From assembly GCA_963920765.1 (NCBI GenBank), contig OY987250.1:124001-188000 (forward strand): DNA of 64,000 nt, read 5' to 3'. How positions within the stretch are numbered: position 1 is the first letter of the stretch; each line of letters opens with the position of its first letter. The notes beneath the pieces are model-generated. The model was not told the DNA's origin. It did not search any database and saw only the letters and a program-made list of their open reading frames with translations. The position numbers were made by a program, and so were the translations under genes. Shown piece after piece: positions 37,226-49,443 of the stretch. The DNA comes from Ulota crispa (taxonomy: Eukaryota > Streptophyta > Bryopsida > Orthotrichales > Orthotrichaceae).

Positions 37226-38345
37226 ATGAGCCTTGCCCTCCATAGCAGCTTCCAATTTTTTTTTAAACACCCAGCTGTCCTTTGTGAGCCAATTGATGGA
37301 CTAGCACTCTGAATCCACACAAATTGAGAGCCTCAATGGCCTTCCCTCATAGCAACTTCCAAATTTTAAAAAAGAAACACCCGCTGCCCTTGTGAGCCAA
37401 TTGATGGACCAACACTCTGAATACACACAAACTGAGAGCCTCGATGGCCTTGCCTCACAGCAACATCTGATTTTTTCTTAAAAAAACACCCGTTGCCCCT
37501 TGAGAGCCCCTTGATCGACTAGACTCCAAATACACACAAACTAAGAGCCTTGATGGGCCTTGCCGTCTCGACACTTTCCTTTTCTTTTTTTTTAAAACAC
37601 CCAGTTGCCTCTTGTGAGCCCTTTAATTGACCAACACTTCAAATACACACAAAATGAGAGCCTTGATGGCCTTGCTTCACAGCAACATCCAATTTTTTCT
37701 TAAAAAAACACCCAGTTGCCCCTTGTGAGCCCCTTGATTGACTAGACTCCAAATACACACAAAATGAGAGCCTTGATGGCCTTGCCATCTTTTCAACTTC
37801 CAATTTTTTTAGAAAAAACACTCGCTGCCCTTGTGAGCCAATTGATGGACCAGCACTTTGAATACACACAATTGAGAGCCTTGATGGCTTTGCCTCACAG
37901 CAACATCCAAATTTTTCTTGAAAAAACACCCGCTGCCCCTTGTGAGCCCTTTAATCGACTAGACTCCAAATACACACAAACTGAGAGCCTTGATGGGCCT
38001 TGTCGTTACAGCACTTCCAATTTTTCTTTTTAAAACACCCAGTTGCCCCTTGTGAGCTCCTTGATTGACCAGCACTCCGAATACACACAAAATGAGAGCC
38101 TCAATGGCCTTGCTGTCTCTTCAACTTTCACTTAAAAAAAAAAAAACATTTGCTGCCTTTGTGAGCCTTTTGATCGACTAGACTCCAAAAACACACAAAA
38201 TGAGAGCCTCAATGGCCTCGGCTTTATAGCAACTTCCAAATTTTTTTAAGAAAAACACCCGCTGCTCCTTGTGAGCCAATTGATGGATCGGCACTTTGAA
38301 TACACACAAACTGCAAGCTTTGATGGCCTTGCAGTCACAACAACT
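37226..38345. repeat. About ten copies of a 110-bp satellite, alternating two variants
   Basis: The word GAGAGCC-TGATGG recurs at 37,326, 37,434, 37,543, 37,656, 37,766, 37,874, 37,983, 38,094, 38,202 and 38,313, a period of 108-113 bp. Each unit has an A/T tract followed by ACACCCGCTGCCC. Two unit types differ in the segment after GTGAGCC: CAATTGATGGACCAGCACT or CCTTGATCGACTAGACTCC. From the second unit onward they alternate, so the array is built of dimers of about 219 bp. The minus-strand open frames here are repeat-derived. Confidence 0.9.
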
Positions 38346-39380
38346 TTCAACCCTAAGAAAAAACACAAGATTCCCCCTCCAAGCTTCTCACAAGCGGTAA
38401 TGAGGACTACATTTTAGGGCTTCACAAAGAAATCCAATGGAATCAAGTGATATATGTAGGCATACTTTGCTTCTTGGTGCAAGAGGCTTTTTGAGGGCGT
38501 TGTGTTGTATTTAGAGCTGGATCCTGGAACTCCTTTGTGGTGGTGGTCCTCCTTTGATCCTCGAAGCTTCAACAACATTGTTAGCTAAAGTTACTCTAGT
38601 CTTGTGCAAAATGATTACAGTGATAGATGGAAGGAGAGCAATTCTTTGGAAGATTTGCACTATATCACTATCCTCTAGGTTTGCTATAGCTGTAAACAAT
38701 GATTCTAACAAGGAAGTCATTGATTGAGAGAGATTGGACCTATAATGTGCGATTGAGAGGGCCAAGACGCTATGGGCGTTGACGTCCACCGCTCTCCAAA
38801 TGCTCTTCCAATCCGAGCAACCCTAATTCCCTCAACTTCTCTTGGTTACATTGAATGTTGGTGTTGTGGAGTTGTTCACAGATAGAGGTCTCTCCGAGCT
38901 CAGCACAAATAGCCAGCTTGAAGATTGTGCGTAGCTATGCCAAGCTTGAAGATTGTGCGTCGCTCCACTAATCTGTCCGAGCTAGATTCCAACCTAATTT
39001 GGTACTAGTACCAACTACAAGATCCACAATCTAGCTTCTCGGCTCTCTAGCTCAGCGGCTTGGCGGCCCTGCGTCCCTCAGCCTTAAAGTCCAGGTACAT
39101 CCAATTACAATCCACCCTACACACAAACATAGAATCCCAGCAGTGAGCCCAATGCAAAACCCCGTCTAAATCAAGGAAGAAATAAATGTTGATCCCAACG
39201 GGTAGCAAAAATCAAGATGAAATCATCCCTAAACCCAAAAATCTTTGCAATGACTCTCAATTGCCTCACCTCTTTCACAACCCTCCCCGTGCTTGGTTGC
39301 AAAAGTCTAGCTTTTCTCAACTGCGCAAGTCTGTGTAGCGTGCAACGGCGCAATACGGTGCAACACGGTTGAGATCAAGA
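38346..39380. other. CACTA interior with small duplication
   Basis: AAGCTTGAAGATTGTGCGT is repeated in tandem at about 38,915-38,962. Minus-strand open frames 38,511-38,789 and 39,171-39,353 have no known motif. They may be outlying exons of the TNPA-like gene, but I see no firm splice connection. Confidence 0.4.
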
Positions 39381-39384
39381 GCTC

Positions 39385-41340
39385 GGCTCTTGAGGGTGGC
39401 GTTCCAAGGACTTAGTCGCTCCGTGCCTGTGTGGCCCACCCCACAGGTGCCTCCTCTTTTCCCATTGGTTGCATTCCATGTCATTCCATGCCTTTATCTA
39501 GTATGAGTGCGTCTTGTACATATGGGAAAAACTAACCCCAAAGTCTTTCAATTATAGGCCTTATTAACCCACAAATGCCCTAAGGTGCAAAAAGTGAATT
39601 TATACAAAATTTTGAAGTTGATTAAATATCATCAAATCATAATGTTAACTAGTTTTTAGGTTTTAATACAATTTTGCAATGAAGGTTTATTTGAGATTCA
39701 CTAATTTGAGTTCAAAATGAATATGGATTATTGTTTGTTCAACATTTTGTTAAATGGTCTCCACTTCAACCTTGACTTACTAGATGATGGATGATATTGA
39801 AATTGAGCCCTAACAGCACTTTTTCTTTCATAGAAATCTACATTGGAAATTATCCAAAGCAATACATTTTTAAAGTTCTTATAAGAACAACAAAATGGGC
39901 ATTTTATGACTTTGGATTATGACTAGCATGAGTCATTTTGAGGTATACATGACTCTCAATAGTCATAACTTGCAGTCATAAAATGGCCATGCTATTCTAA
40001 TTAATTAGAATCCCTAAATTCATTAAAGTTAGACATGTCATGACTCTAGTCATATATTGTTGCTAATGACAAACTTCTGAGATTCAATTGGAGCAGGTGG
40101 CATCAAACACGCTTGGGAGCTTAGTTGGTGTGGGTGGCATTCTAGGGACTTAGTTGCTACTTGCGTGCGTGGCCTGCCCTTCTAGGCGCCCCTTTTTTTC
40201 CCGTTGGTTGCATTCCATGTCATTCAATGCCTTCATCTAGTTTGAGTGAGTCTTGTCTACACGTGAAAAGCTATCATTCAATGCCTTCATCTAGTTTGAA
40301 GGCGTCTTGTCTACACAAGAAAAGCTAACCCCAAAGTCTTTGAATTACAAGCCTTATTAACCCCCAAATGCCCAAAGGTACCATAGGTGCATGTGTACAA
40401 AATTTCAAAGTTGAATTAAACCTCATCAAATCATAACGTGTAGCTCTTATTTTCTAATATAAGTTAGCATTGAAGGTTTTATTGAGAATAAAAAATTTTA
40501 GGTTAAAAACAAATATGGATTGTAATTGCCTATTCAAAATTTTGTAGAATAGTCTCCACTAGAAGTTTCAGTTTCTTGATGTTGGAAGATTTTGAAATTG
40601 AGCCTTAAATGCAATAGACCTTGGATAGAAACCAATATTGTAACATATTTAAAATATATATAATACTGGCTTCTAGAAGCCCTAAAATCATTAAAGTGAG
40701 GTTTGCCATGACTGCAGACTCGTACTGTTGATAGTGACAAAGTTTTGAGATTTGGCTGCTACAGGCTATATGGAGGCACGTTGGAGAACTTAGTTGATGT
40801 GAGTGACGTTCCTCGCCTCTGTCTTTTTGTGCATTTGTGCCCCCTAGGTACAACCTAAATTCAGATTGATTGTATTGTACGCCATATATTCCATGCCTAC
40901 AATTCTAAGTGCTTCATGTACACTTGTAAAGATGTGACCCTAAACCCTTTGAATTACAAGTTTGAACACGTAACTGCTGAAAGTCACCCAAAGTGGGTGT
41001 TTCCCAAAAATTGAAGTTTAGTGAACCTCATGAAAGCATAATTTTCAATCTAAATTTTCAAATAGAAGTTTGTATTGAAGGATATCTTGAAAGCCTCGAA
41101 TCTAAGTTTGAAAATGAACCTTAAATATTCTCTTATTGAAAATTTTAGACCATGGTGTGCACGGCAATCTTAAGTTTCCTAATACTAAATGAAATTGAAA
41201 TTGAGACTTAAATGCACTAGAGCTTGGAGAGAAATCCATGTTAGAAATTGGGAATTTTTTTTTATAATAGTATCTCTTGAAAACCATGAATTGATTAAAA
41301 GTTATACATGTCATGAGCTGGAACCTATGTTTTTGCCAAT
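39385..41340. repeat. Three diverged tandem copies of a 0.6-0.8 kb unit
   Basis: Shared landmarks recur in order: a CTTAGTTG/CTTAGTCG start, GTTGCATTCCATGTCATTC, AACCCCAAAGTCTTTGAATT, CTCATCAAATCATAA, ATTGAAATTGAGCC and AGAAATC. They occur near 39,400-39,840, 40,115-40,630 and 40,780-41,240. Copy 2 carries an extra 46-bp duplication (CATTCAATGCCTTCATCTAG, twice). TGACTA motifs sit at the end of copy 1. No coding frame is conserved between copies. Confidence 0.75.
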
Positions 41341-41879
41341 GATAGACTTCTTGAATTTGACATATGAAATGAGGATTGGAACAAGCAAAGTCACCTTAGC
41401 AATTCTAAGAACTTTGTGTGAAGGGAGTATCATGTTTGAAATAGCAAGTCATATTGGTGTGCTTTTTTTTTCCATGGAATGTGTAACATGTTAAACTTAT
41501 AGTTAATTACATGAACAAAATTTGAGGAAACATGATAATTTTTATGAAATACTTGGTTGTATGATTAGTTTCATGAAAATGCCTAAAATCGCTAAGGAAG
41601 GCTTTGGGCATTTAAGGGTTTAACCAAAGTTGTAGGAGAGGGGTCCAACCTAATGAACCTTATTAGCATGGAGTGACTATTCTCCTAAAATAGTGCAATG
41701 AATTGAGATTGTCTCACAAAGGGGGGTATCAAACCAATATTTATGTATTATTGGTAAGAGTTCAGGATAAATTTAAGGAAATGCTGGAGCTTTCCATACA
41801 TATAACAAAGAAAAGAGCCCAACAATATGCCTTGAATATGTATTGAAACCCATGTTTGTGATAACACCAAAGAGTGTGA

Positions 41880-42020
41880 ATATATTGCAATATGACTTGA
41901 GCTAGTCATGCAAAATTGTAAATAGTTAATTTGTGACTATATATAGTCAAATGGGTGAAAATAGAATAATAGATGACTGCACATGGACAAGATTGATTGT
42001 GTGTAGTCACAAACTATTAT
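41880..42020. repeat. TGACTA motif cluster before the TNP2 gene
   Basis: TGACTTGAGCTAGTCA, TGACTATATATAGTCA and related half-sites lie within 120 bp, immediately upstream of the first TNP2 coding segment. Confidence 0.65.
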
Positions 42021-42185
42021 TGCCACTGTACACTGTGTCTTGTTGTACACACTATAAAGTGACATACAGCCCCTTCATATTAGAATTTACTTGCTATAGT
42101 TTGTGCCTTACTAATAATTCTTTTTTTCATAATTGTATGAGAAGGTCTGGGCATCATCAATGGGTCATCCCTCCAATGTACTAGA

Positions 42186-42420
42186 GAAGGACTTGGAGTT
42201 ATGGAGAAATGAAGAGGAACAAGCGGACCGCAAAAACCTCCCAAGATTCCCTTGTCCTTGCAAGGGGTGCATAGGTGGGATAATCCAAGTTTGAAATACT
42301 ATATGCAAGTACCTTCATATCTATCAACGCAACCCAATGCTTTAAAAATCCGTTTTGGTACGTGCCACTTCCATGCGTTGCATTCATTGTTTCTCTATCA
42401 GTATTTGTTATCTAAGTCTT
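42186..42420 (+). pseudogene. TNP2 N-terminal transposase-associated domain (fragment)
   Basis: The frame reads DLELWRNEEEQADRKNLPRF, then PCPCKGCIGG, a stop, then HIYQRNPM and a further stop. CPC-x2-C followed by a short H-containing helix is typical of the transposase-associated domain at the start of CACTA TNP2 proteins. It is the first of several plus-strand TNP2 pieces spread over 8 kb. Confidence 0.6.
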
Positions 42421-42481
42421 TATGTCAACTTTGAGTATCGTAGTCTAGATTTTGTACATTCTCAAAGTCATTTGTGTATAG

Positions 42482-42778
42482 GTAGCAACTGAGGCAGCAT
42501 TGGATGATGTGCTTAAAGATCATATTGTTGGACAATATTCTATCAATCGCAGCAACTTAACAAGTCAAGAGTTACAATTGATGAACTGGAAACCTAATTA
42601 TCTTGACGGGAAATGGGGCCCCTCTCATATTCCAAGTAACACCTTTCACGTATTAGAACCGAGAGTGGATAGTGAAAGTATCTATGTTTTCATTCATGGG
42701 GTGGGGTCTCTATATCATGGGTGCTGTAAAGGCAGAGGAGTTGTTACTGTTTGTGGAGTGATTGTTGACCCAGTCTAA
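42482..42778 (+). pseudogene. Unassigned open frame within the CACTA gene region
   Basis: A 92-codon frame (LTSQELQLMNWKPNYLDGKW) follows a possible acceptor (GTGTATAG at 42,474). I do not recognise the domain. It could be an exon of the transposase or a captured fragment. Confidence 0.35.
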
Positions 42779-43419
42779 GTTTAGGATCATATAAGCCTTG
42801 GATCTACAATTTGTGCACTATGCCATGCAACCTACAGCTAGTGTGTACCAAGACGGAGATGTAGAATATGGCAATGTAGCTATATTCATCAATAGTTCCA
42901 TGGGATGTGAGGATATTAGCAATGTCATTTGGGAGTACTCAAAATTGCCAAGGCCTTAGAACACGTCTGAATGGGAATACACAATGACCATAGCATCCCA
43001 TGACACTACTAGCGAGGAGGAGCTATTTGCGCACTACCCTATAAAGTAGTTAGATGTAGAGGGTTTAGGAAGTTATTTGTGTTTGGAGTTCTTCCCTCCT
43101 TGCATGATAATTTGCAAAAGCCTTTGTAGATAATGACTGCAAACGGTCATTGCTTCAACTAATAACTGATTCATCGTTGTTGAGTTGAAAGGAGCGCTTT
43201 GAAAACATGCAAGGTGTCTTGCTGCGATTGTGCATTGCCGACTAAAATTGTCTTTGGTCTTGATTTTTGCTCTTTGGATTTTTAGTCTTCAGTCTTTAAG
43301 TCTTCATGTTTTAATAAAAATAATGAGGAAAATCACAAATAACAAGTCCTAGAAAAGTTGCAACCTTCTATCTAATACCACAACTGGCTCAAAAATCCAA
43401 ATGCTAAGTGTAATAGCAG

Positions 43420-44260
43420 TTTGAGAAGGTCTTCTAACCTTCTAACACTCTTTCAAATTTCAATTCAATCTAAAGTATTGTCCAAAAGTTATACGGATTC
43501 AAAGTAGAGGTTCTTTTTCCACCTTACAAACTAAACACTGCCTTTGAAAACCTCTATAACTATTGTTCTACAAATCATCCGTAGAAACCTAATATCAATT
43601 TGAAAAGATAATATCACTGACTACAACCCGTAAAATTTCTACTTCAAAATGAAACTTTGTCCAAAAGTTCAAGTCAATCAAAGTGTAGGTCTTAATTTTT
43701 TAGAGAGCACCCAAACCCCCAACTTCTACATATTATAACTTCTTCAATAAGACTTCAAATAGAATGATTGAAAACAATTTGGAAAGCTAAGACAACAAAC
43801 TATCATTCCTAAAATTTTGAAACAAGACTTTCATACTGTCCGAAAGTTGTAGTTCTTCAAAGTTTTGGCCTTCTCATAACAAAAAACAGCCACCTCCAAC
43901 TCTTCACATTTCCATAACTTTCTCCTCTAAACTTCAAATCTCAAGTTTAAAGACTTTCTAAAAAGCTAAGACTAAGATAAACTCTCTCTTCAAATTATGT
44001 TGCAAAATGATATACAAGTTATAAGCTATGATTTGTCAAAGTCTCAACCTTTCTTCATAGTTTGGCTTTTTGACTTCAAAATTCAAACATTCATAACTTT
44101 TGCATCACAACTCCAAATCAAACTTGCAAATTAATTTTGAAAATTTAATCACACAAGGAACAATCCCTTCAAATTTCACTTCAAAATCATGTATATACAG
44201 AAAGTTCTCTCATTTCAAAGTTTTGGGATATCTCTCTTTTTCCCCCCCAACACTCACTCA
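43420..44260. repeat. Degenerate tandem repeat, period about 180 bp
   Basis: A phrase like TTGTCCAAAAGTT-N10-TCAAAGT-TAGGT recurs near 43,480, 43,656, 43,839, 44,016 and 44,200. Between copies lie CATAACTT-T-TCAAATC-type words. Copies are strongly diverged and there is no coding frame. Confidence 0.6.
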
Positions 44261-45306
44261 CTAACTTCCAATAACTAAGGAATCTCCCTCCATGATTTCG
44301 ACCCTATCTAAGGTAGGAAGGTAGGGCACATCAAACCATACCTCTCTCTATCCTAATCCCACCATAGATGCCAAACCCTTTTTTCTTTCACACATTTTCT
44401 ATTGACTTTTAAACTTTTAGTATTTTTATTCAAACAAAGACAAAATATATGAGCCTTCCAAAATATTTAGATAAACATATGAAAATGATTAAATTACAAA
44501 ATAAACACCAGCGTAAAGTGGCCACGTGCTCTTGCGAGCATATAATAGCGTAAAAAACTTGTCTTCAGTCGCCAAGTTGTGGACTTGGTTGATTGGAGAA
44601 GCGGTTGTCTTTAGCCGCTCGCCGGTCTAGGTTTGAATCTCATCGGACTCGTCGAGTGGTGATGGCGACTCACGGCTTGGCAGCTAGTGAGGCAGGAAAT
44701 TGATTCAGCCAACCCGCTACCTACCCCTCTGAGCTGTGCATGTGACAAGACGGCGCAGCGCACTGGAATCTATGGCCGCTGCGCTGTCACCAAACTGTGG
44801 TTTTTACCATGACCACATTTTTTACCACAACTGTTGATTTATTGAAATCAACACAAACATAAATAAATAACGAGTATCTACATGATGGAGATATCTCTAT
44901 CAAGACATCGTAGTTACATTTTGAAATTTACGTGACTACACTTAGTCATATTAAATGGATAATAGACTCATGTACTAGTCATATTTGCCAAATGACATGA
45001 CTGATTCTAATCATAACTATGAGCATATTTTCACATAGTTCTTTAAAATGAAAACATTATGGAGGAATTGAGGAGGAAGAATGATTTTTTTTGTTCTCTA
45101 TGTAGTTTATTAGACTTGCATTGACTATTGGATTAAGCAATGATAGATCTAGAATTTCTAAATGATTGTGGTTTCATTGCAAACTTGCACAATCCTATTG
45201 GTTAAGAAAATGCCTATGACTTGTGGGTAGTACATAAATGAGTATGTACTATACAAATATGCAAGTGCACCATATTGTCAATGTTCATAATTTTGATATG
45301 TAGAAC
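44261..45306. other. CACTA interior, GC-rich patch and motif cluster
   Basis: 44,520-44,800 is a GC-rich patch with a GGTTTGAATCT word that recalls a Pol III B box (see rejected items). TGACTACACTTAGTCA at 44,934 and TGACTGATTCTAATCA at 44,999 continue the motif series. No gene. Confidence 0.4.
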
Positions 45307-47492
45307 AATCCTCAGCAATATAATTTTGAATGAACATGCCAGTCTAGACGTTGGGGATGACATTGTCAATGATGTCACCAGTGAGGGAACTGAGCTGCAT
45401 GGCAATTTGGATGCAAATGGCATAGATGAGGTGGACGCAATACAAATGATCGCAAAGTATTTTCAACGCTTTGATAATCTTCCACATCGCGAGGATGATA
45501 TTGATTGTGATGATCTAGAATGTGCAGTAAAGCTAGAAAATGAGGCAGTGCAAAAGAGCATGGGTACAAGTGAGGAGGCCAGAGACACAGAGGATCTATT
45601 CAAACAATCTAGGATCCTCTTATACGCAGGTTCAAAGTTGAATCATCTGGTGTCTATACTCTTGCTCTTGAATTGTTTCTTAGTCTTTGGAGTTTCCAAT
45701 GCATGTGCAAACGAATTGCTGAAACTATTGAAAGAGCTACTTCTTGAGAACAACACCTTACCTAAATTGTATTATGAAGCAATGCGATATTTGTCCAAAC
45801 TAAGACTCTCCTATGTCTCCATCTATTATTGCAATAATGGTTGTTGTTTGTTTCGACTGGGGTTGAAGGATGCAGTGGAGTGCCCGACGTGTGGAGAACC
45901 TAGATACATCCTAAGAAAGCTTGGACGTCCCAAGAAAGTTTTTTGTCATTTTCCACTCATCCCTCGATTGCAATGCATGTATCAATGCAAGAAATTGGCC
46001 AAGTTGTGTACATGGCATGCCACTCGTACGAAGGAAGGGAGCAGCGTGGAGTGTGTGCTAGATTCAAAAGCTTGGAGGCACATAGACACCATGTATCTAA
46101 AGTTTGCAACGGAGCCAAGAAATATTAGGCTTGGATTGGCATTGGACGGTGTGAATCCATTCTCTGAAACATGTCTCTTAGTCACTTGACTTGGCCAGTC
46201 ATATTATTGAACTATAACTTGCCCCCATGGTTAGTGACAAAGAGGTTCTTCTTGATGTTGTTGCTCATAATCTCAGAGAAGGAAAGCGTTACATTTAGCA
46301 ACATCAATGTCTATCTGGCGCCGCTGCTAGAGGAACTAGCAGATCTATGGAAGGGTGTTGAGGCAAAAGACATGTCCGTTGTTGGTTCAAACAAGGATTT
46401 TTTAGTTTGAGCTGTACTCATGTGGTGCATCCACGATTTCCTGGCTTATGGGCTAGCGTCAGAGCAAGTCGCAAAGGAGTACAAAGGTTGCCAAGAGTGT
46501 GAGCCTAGCGTGAGGAGTTGAAGATCTACCGCCCTTGCAAAAATGTCTATCTAGGGCATTGCAAGTACCAATGGAGAGATTACTAGCCCATGTTTTATGG
46601 AATACTGTGTTTAGGAACTAAAGACCATTGAAGTGAAAGAGGAAACTGTTTATGTAATATGTACAATTATTGTAAGATTTATAGAATAATATATATTATA
46701 GTATATTCAACTCAGAGCATCTAAAAGCATTGGTTAGTATGAGTTAATTTACCCTAAGTAAATAGCCTAGGAAAATAAGAGTTGGGGAGATTCAAAGTCT
46801 TGCTTGTTGCTCTTTTATTTAAATTGATTTAAATACATGACCTATAATAGGGAGGTATTTGAAATTGGTCCATAATGATTGCTACCAGGACAATGGTCAT
46901 GTATTTTGTATGTTTATTAATGAGTGTCATGGATCTTAGCATGTACATCCATAAACCATAGAATGAGGATTTGTTTTTGAAGAATGAACTGAATATGAAT
47001 ACATTGGTAGAATGTATCTCTTCTATGATGTAACTCTACTTAGAAACTAAAAGAGTGAAGTTACAAAAAAACATATGGTAATGAAAATATGCTTTCCATA
47101 GCCGCTTGTATTAGAATAGAGTTACATCAAATGTAGTACGTCAAATTTGTAGCCACAAATGAAATTCCTTATTCACTAAGCTGTACACTTTGAACTTATA
47201 ATGATTGATCTCCCTAAGCAGATACCTTAGAAGAGGGCATCCGTACCAAGGTATGAGATTCGATTTCAATGGAACCATGGAGGCAAAGTTACCTCCAAAG
47301 TCCATGACAAGGGCTGACATCAAGAAATATGCACTGCAGAGGAGCAATTGGTTTAGGGCATCAATCCTAAACAAACCAAATGCACCAGGTGACCCAATTC
47401 ATACCACCGATGTGAAACGGTTGACAATCTTCTACAGCCTTCCATATTGGGAGGTAATTCTTGAACACATTGCTGAAGATGACAATGTATAA
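45307..47492 (+). pseudogene. TNP2 transposase catalytic region (Transposase family tnp2), frameshifted
   Basis: The best block, 45,640-46,189, reads ECPTCGEPRY, then a basic FCHFPLIPRLQCMYQCKK stretch, TWHATRTKEG, SKAWRHIDTMYLKFA and RNIRLGLALDGVNPF. This is the order of the tnp2 domain, whose RLGLATDGFNPF contains a proposed catalytic Asp. The frame then shifts and resumes with WPVILLNYNLPPWLVTKR and YLAPLLEELADLWKG (46,183-46,410), MWCIHDFLAYG and YLGHCKYQW. After a gap of about 0.6 kb with no similarity it continues to 47,205-47,492 (HPYQGMRFDFNG, LPYWEVILEHI). Stops, frameshifts and perhaps introns separate the blocks. The protein would have cut and joined the CACTA ends. Confidence 0.8.
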
Positions 47493-47599
47493 CAAGTGCA
47501 CAATACACCTTTTACTTGTATACGTCATCATTGGTTAATAGTTCATTTGTAGCACATGGAGAGGAACAGTAACTCTTATGCATCCACAAGAGTGTCACC

Positions 47600-47870
47600 A
47601 TTAATGAGGAAGTAGAGAACTTGGCTGACTAGTGACAATCATCAAATTATAGATTATGACTGCCACAAGTGCCAACAATATATGCAAGTGACTAGAACCA
47701 ACAGCATTGTTGGTGGGAATGACTAGGGGATAACTCAGTGACTTGCCGTAGTCATATCCCTAAAGATAATGACTACCAAGAGTTGTATTTTTGGATACCA
47801 TGACTACAATGAGTCAATTGTATGGATGATATGACTACCTAAATACATGTACTCCATCCAAATGACCCTA
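47600..47870. repeat. TGACTA motif cluster within the TNP2 gene
   Basis: TGACTAGTGACAATCA, TGACTTGCCGTAGTCA, TGACTACCAAGAGTTG and TGACTACAATGAGTCA lie within about 190 bp in a non-coding gap, probably an intron, between transposase blocks. Confidence 0.65.
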
Positions 47871-48095
47871 AACTCTAAACCCATAAGCAATGATAGTGCT
47901 CATTGTAAAGGATAATTTACTTCAAAATTGTAAATTACATGGATGACTAAACAATGTTTATGCATAGGGAAGTTGTCTAAGGTTTGAATTTAAAAATAAC
48001 GTCATGTTGGATACGTTGCCTGAACCTTACTGCATAATGTCTTTGCAATTGTACCACGCGGTGGTACTAATGAGACATAGTTGCCTCAACAGCGT

Positions 48096-49095
48096 CTTCT
48101 AATTAGACACGTGCTGGACCCCATGCACTGTGAGAAGAACTTATGTGAGAATATATTGAAGACCATTTGGGGATCCAAAGACGCTTTGAAGGTTTGTTTT
48201 GACATGTAGGAGGCTGGGATTAGATCTCATCTTCACCCAATGCCAGGGAGGGCACCTAGATCAATGGTGTTACCAACTGCACCGTACGTATTGACTAGGG
48301 CGGAGAAGAATACATTCCTTGGTATCTTGCAAACCTTGAAGACGCCAACAAACTACGTTGGGCAGTTGGCAAAGAGAGTTACCATGGATGGGGAGTTAAG
48401 GGGCCTGAAATCTCATGACCATCATGTTCTACTGCAGCAAATATTGCCACTATGCGTGAGGACGTTGCTGAATGGAGATGTCAAGTTGGCCATTATAAAA
48501 GTGAGCCACATACTTGTGCAGCTATGCACAAAATCTATAGACCCTTCATTGATGCTAGCGCTGTTGGAGGAGATTGGTGAAGCAGTGTGCATGCTGGAGA
48601 AGGTATTTCCACCGGCGCTCTTTGACGTCATGACGCACATACCAATCCACTTGGTACAACAATTAGATATATGCGGACCAATTCACCCAAGGTGGATGTA
48701 CCATATAGAATGGTATTTGAAAGTATTGAAGGGCTATGTGAAATAACAAGCCCAACCCGTTGGTTCCATGGCGCGTGGGTATACAATGGAGGAGGCATTG
48801 GGATTTTGCACGGAGTACATGCAAAACTATAGCGCCACAGAACGGAGAGTTTGGGATGATGGAGAAGAACTTGCAATGAGTAGCAAGAGGCCGAAAGGAA
48901 ACGGGCGGCGTATAATCCTAAGCCCATCAATGCGAGATTGGATCCACGAGTTTGTGTTGGAGAACGCAGAGCCTCTCCAACCGTTAAGGGAGTCAGTGAT
49001 TTCATGCCTGCATGTGTTCACAAACACCTACAATTATATCCAAGTCTATATTGCACCTTCAAAGCTTTGTAAAATGATGAAGCCCTTATATACCT
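48096..49095 (+). pseudogene. TNP2 C-terminal part with DUF4218 domain
   Basis: One frame from about 48,108 reads LDPMHCEKNLCENILKTIWG, then a TAG at about 48,207, then LKSHDHHVLLQQILPLCVRT, IHLVQQLDICGPIHPRWMY and HIEWYLKVLKGYV to a stop at 48,746. These are hallmark DUF4218 motifs, and the MH-EK-N-C-N stretch is the link from tnp2 to DUF4218. A following frame (48,768-49,095) continues YTMEEALGFCTEYMQNY, the usual next segment. This is the least damaged part of the transposase. Confidence 0.85.
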
Positions 49096-49129
49096 AAACC
49101 ATGAGTTTTTGTATTTGAGGACTTGTAGT

Positions 49130-49290
49130 AGGGCATTCACTACATGTAGTGAAGGATAAACCTAGACTATGACTAATGATAGTCATACTACTGCATGTAG
49201 TCATCACCCTAGTCAGAGGGTCCAATTTTTGTACTCATGACTACCCCTTTATGACTGCATGCAGTCATATGCCCCGTGACTCACCCCCCT
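49130..49290. repeat. TGACTA motif cluster after DUF4218
   Basis: TGACTAATGATAGTCA, a CTGCATGTAGTCAT half-site pair and TGACTGCATGCAGTCA lie within about 100 bp. Confidence 0.65.
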
Positions 49291-49443
49291 TCATTTGCTT
49301 TCCGCTTCAATGGAAATAGCTCCTTTGAAGTCAAGTTTGAATGTAATTGTCATTGTTAGTACTAGAAGTAACCTTTTTCAAAATGTCAATGCAAAATAGA
49401 CATACTAATAGAAGTTAGTGCGTAGAATGTTAATGAGTACGTA

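Noticed and set aside
37226-38345. CRISPR-like array (regular repeats)
   Set aside because: Whole units of about 110 bp repeat without unique spacers, and this is a plant nuclear transposon interior. It is a satellite.
44560-44660. tRNA- or SINE-like patch (GTCGCCAAGTTGTGG and GGTTTGAATCT at A- and B-box-like spacing)
   Set aside because: The T-arm stem does not pair and no acceptor stem or poly-A/T tail is seen. Not enough for a tRNA or SINE call.
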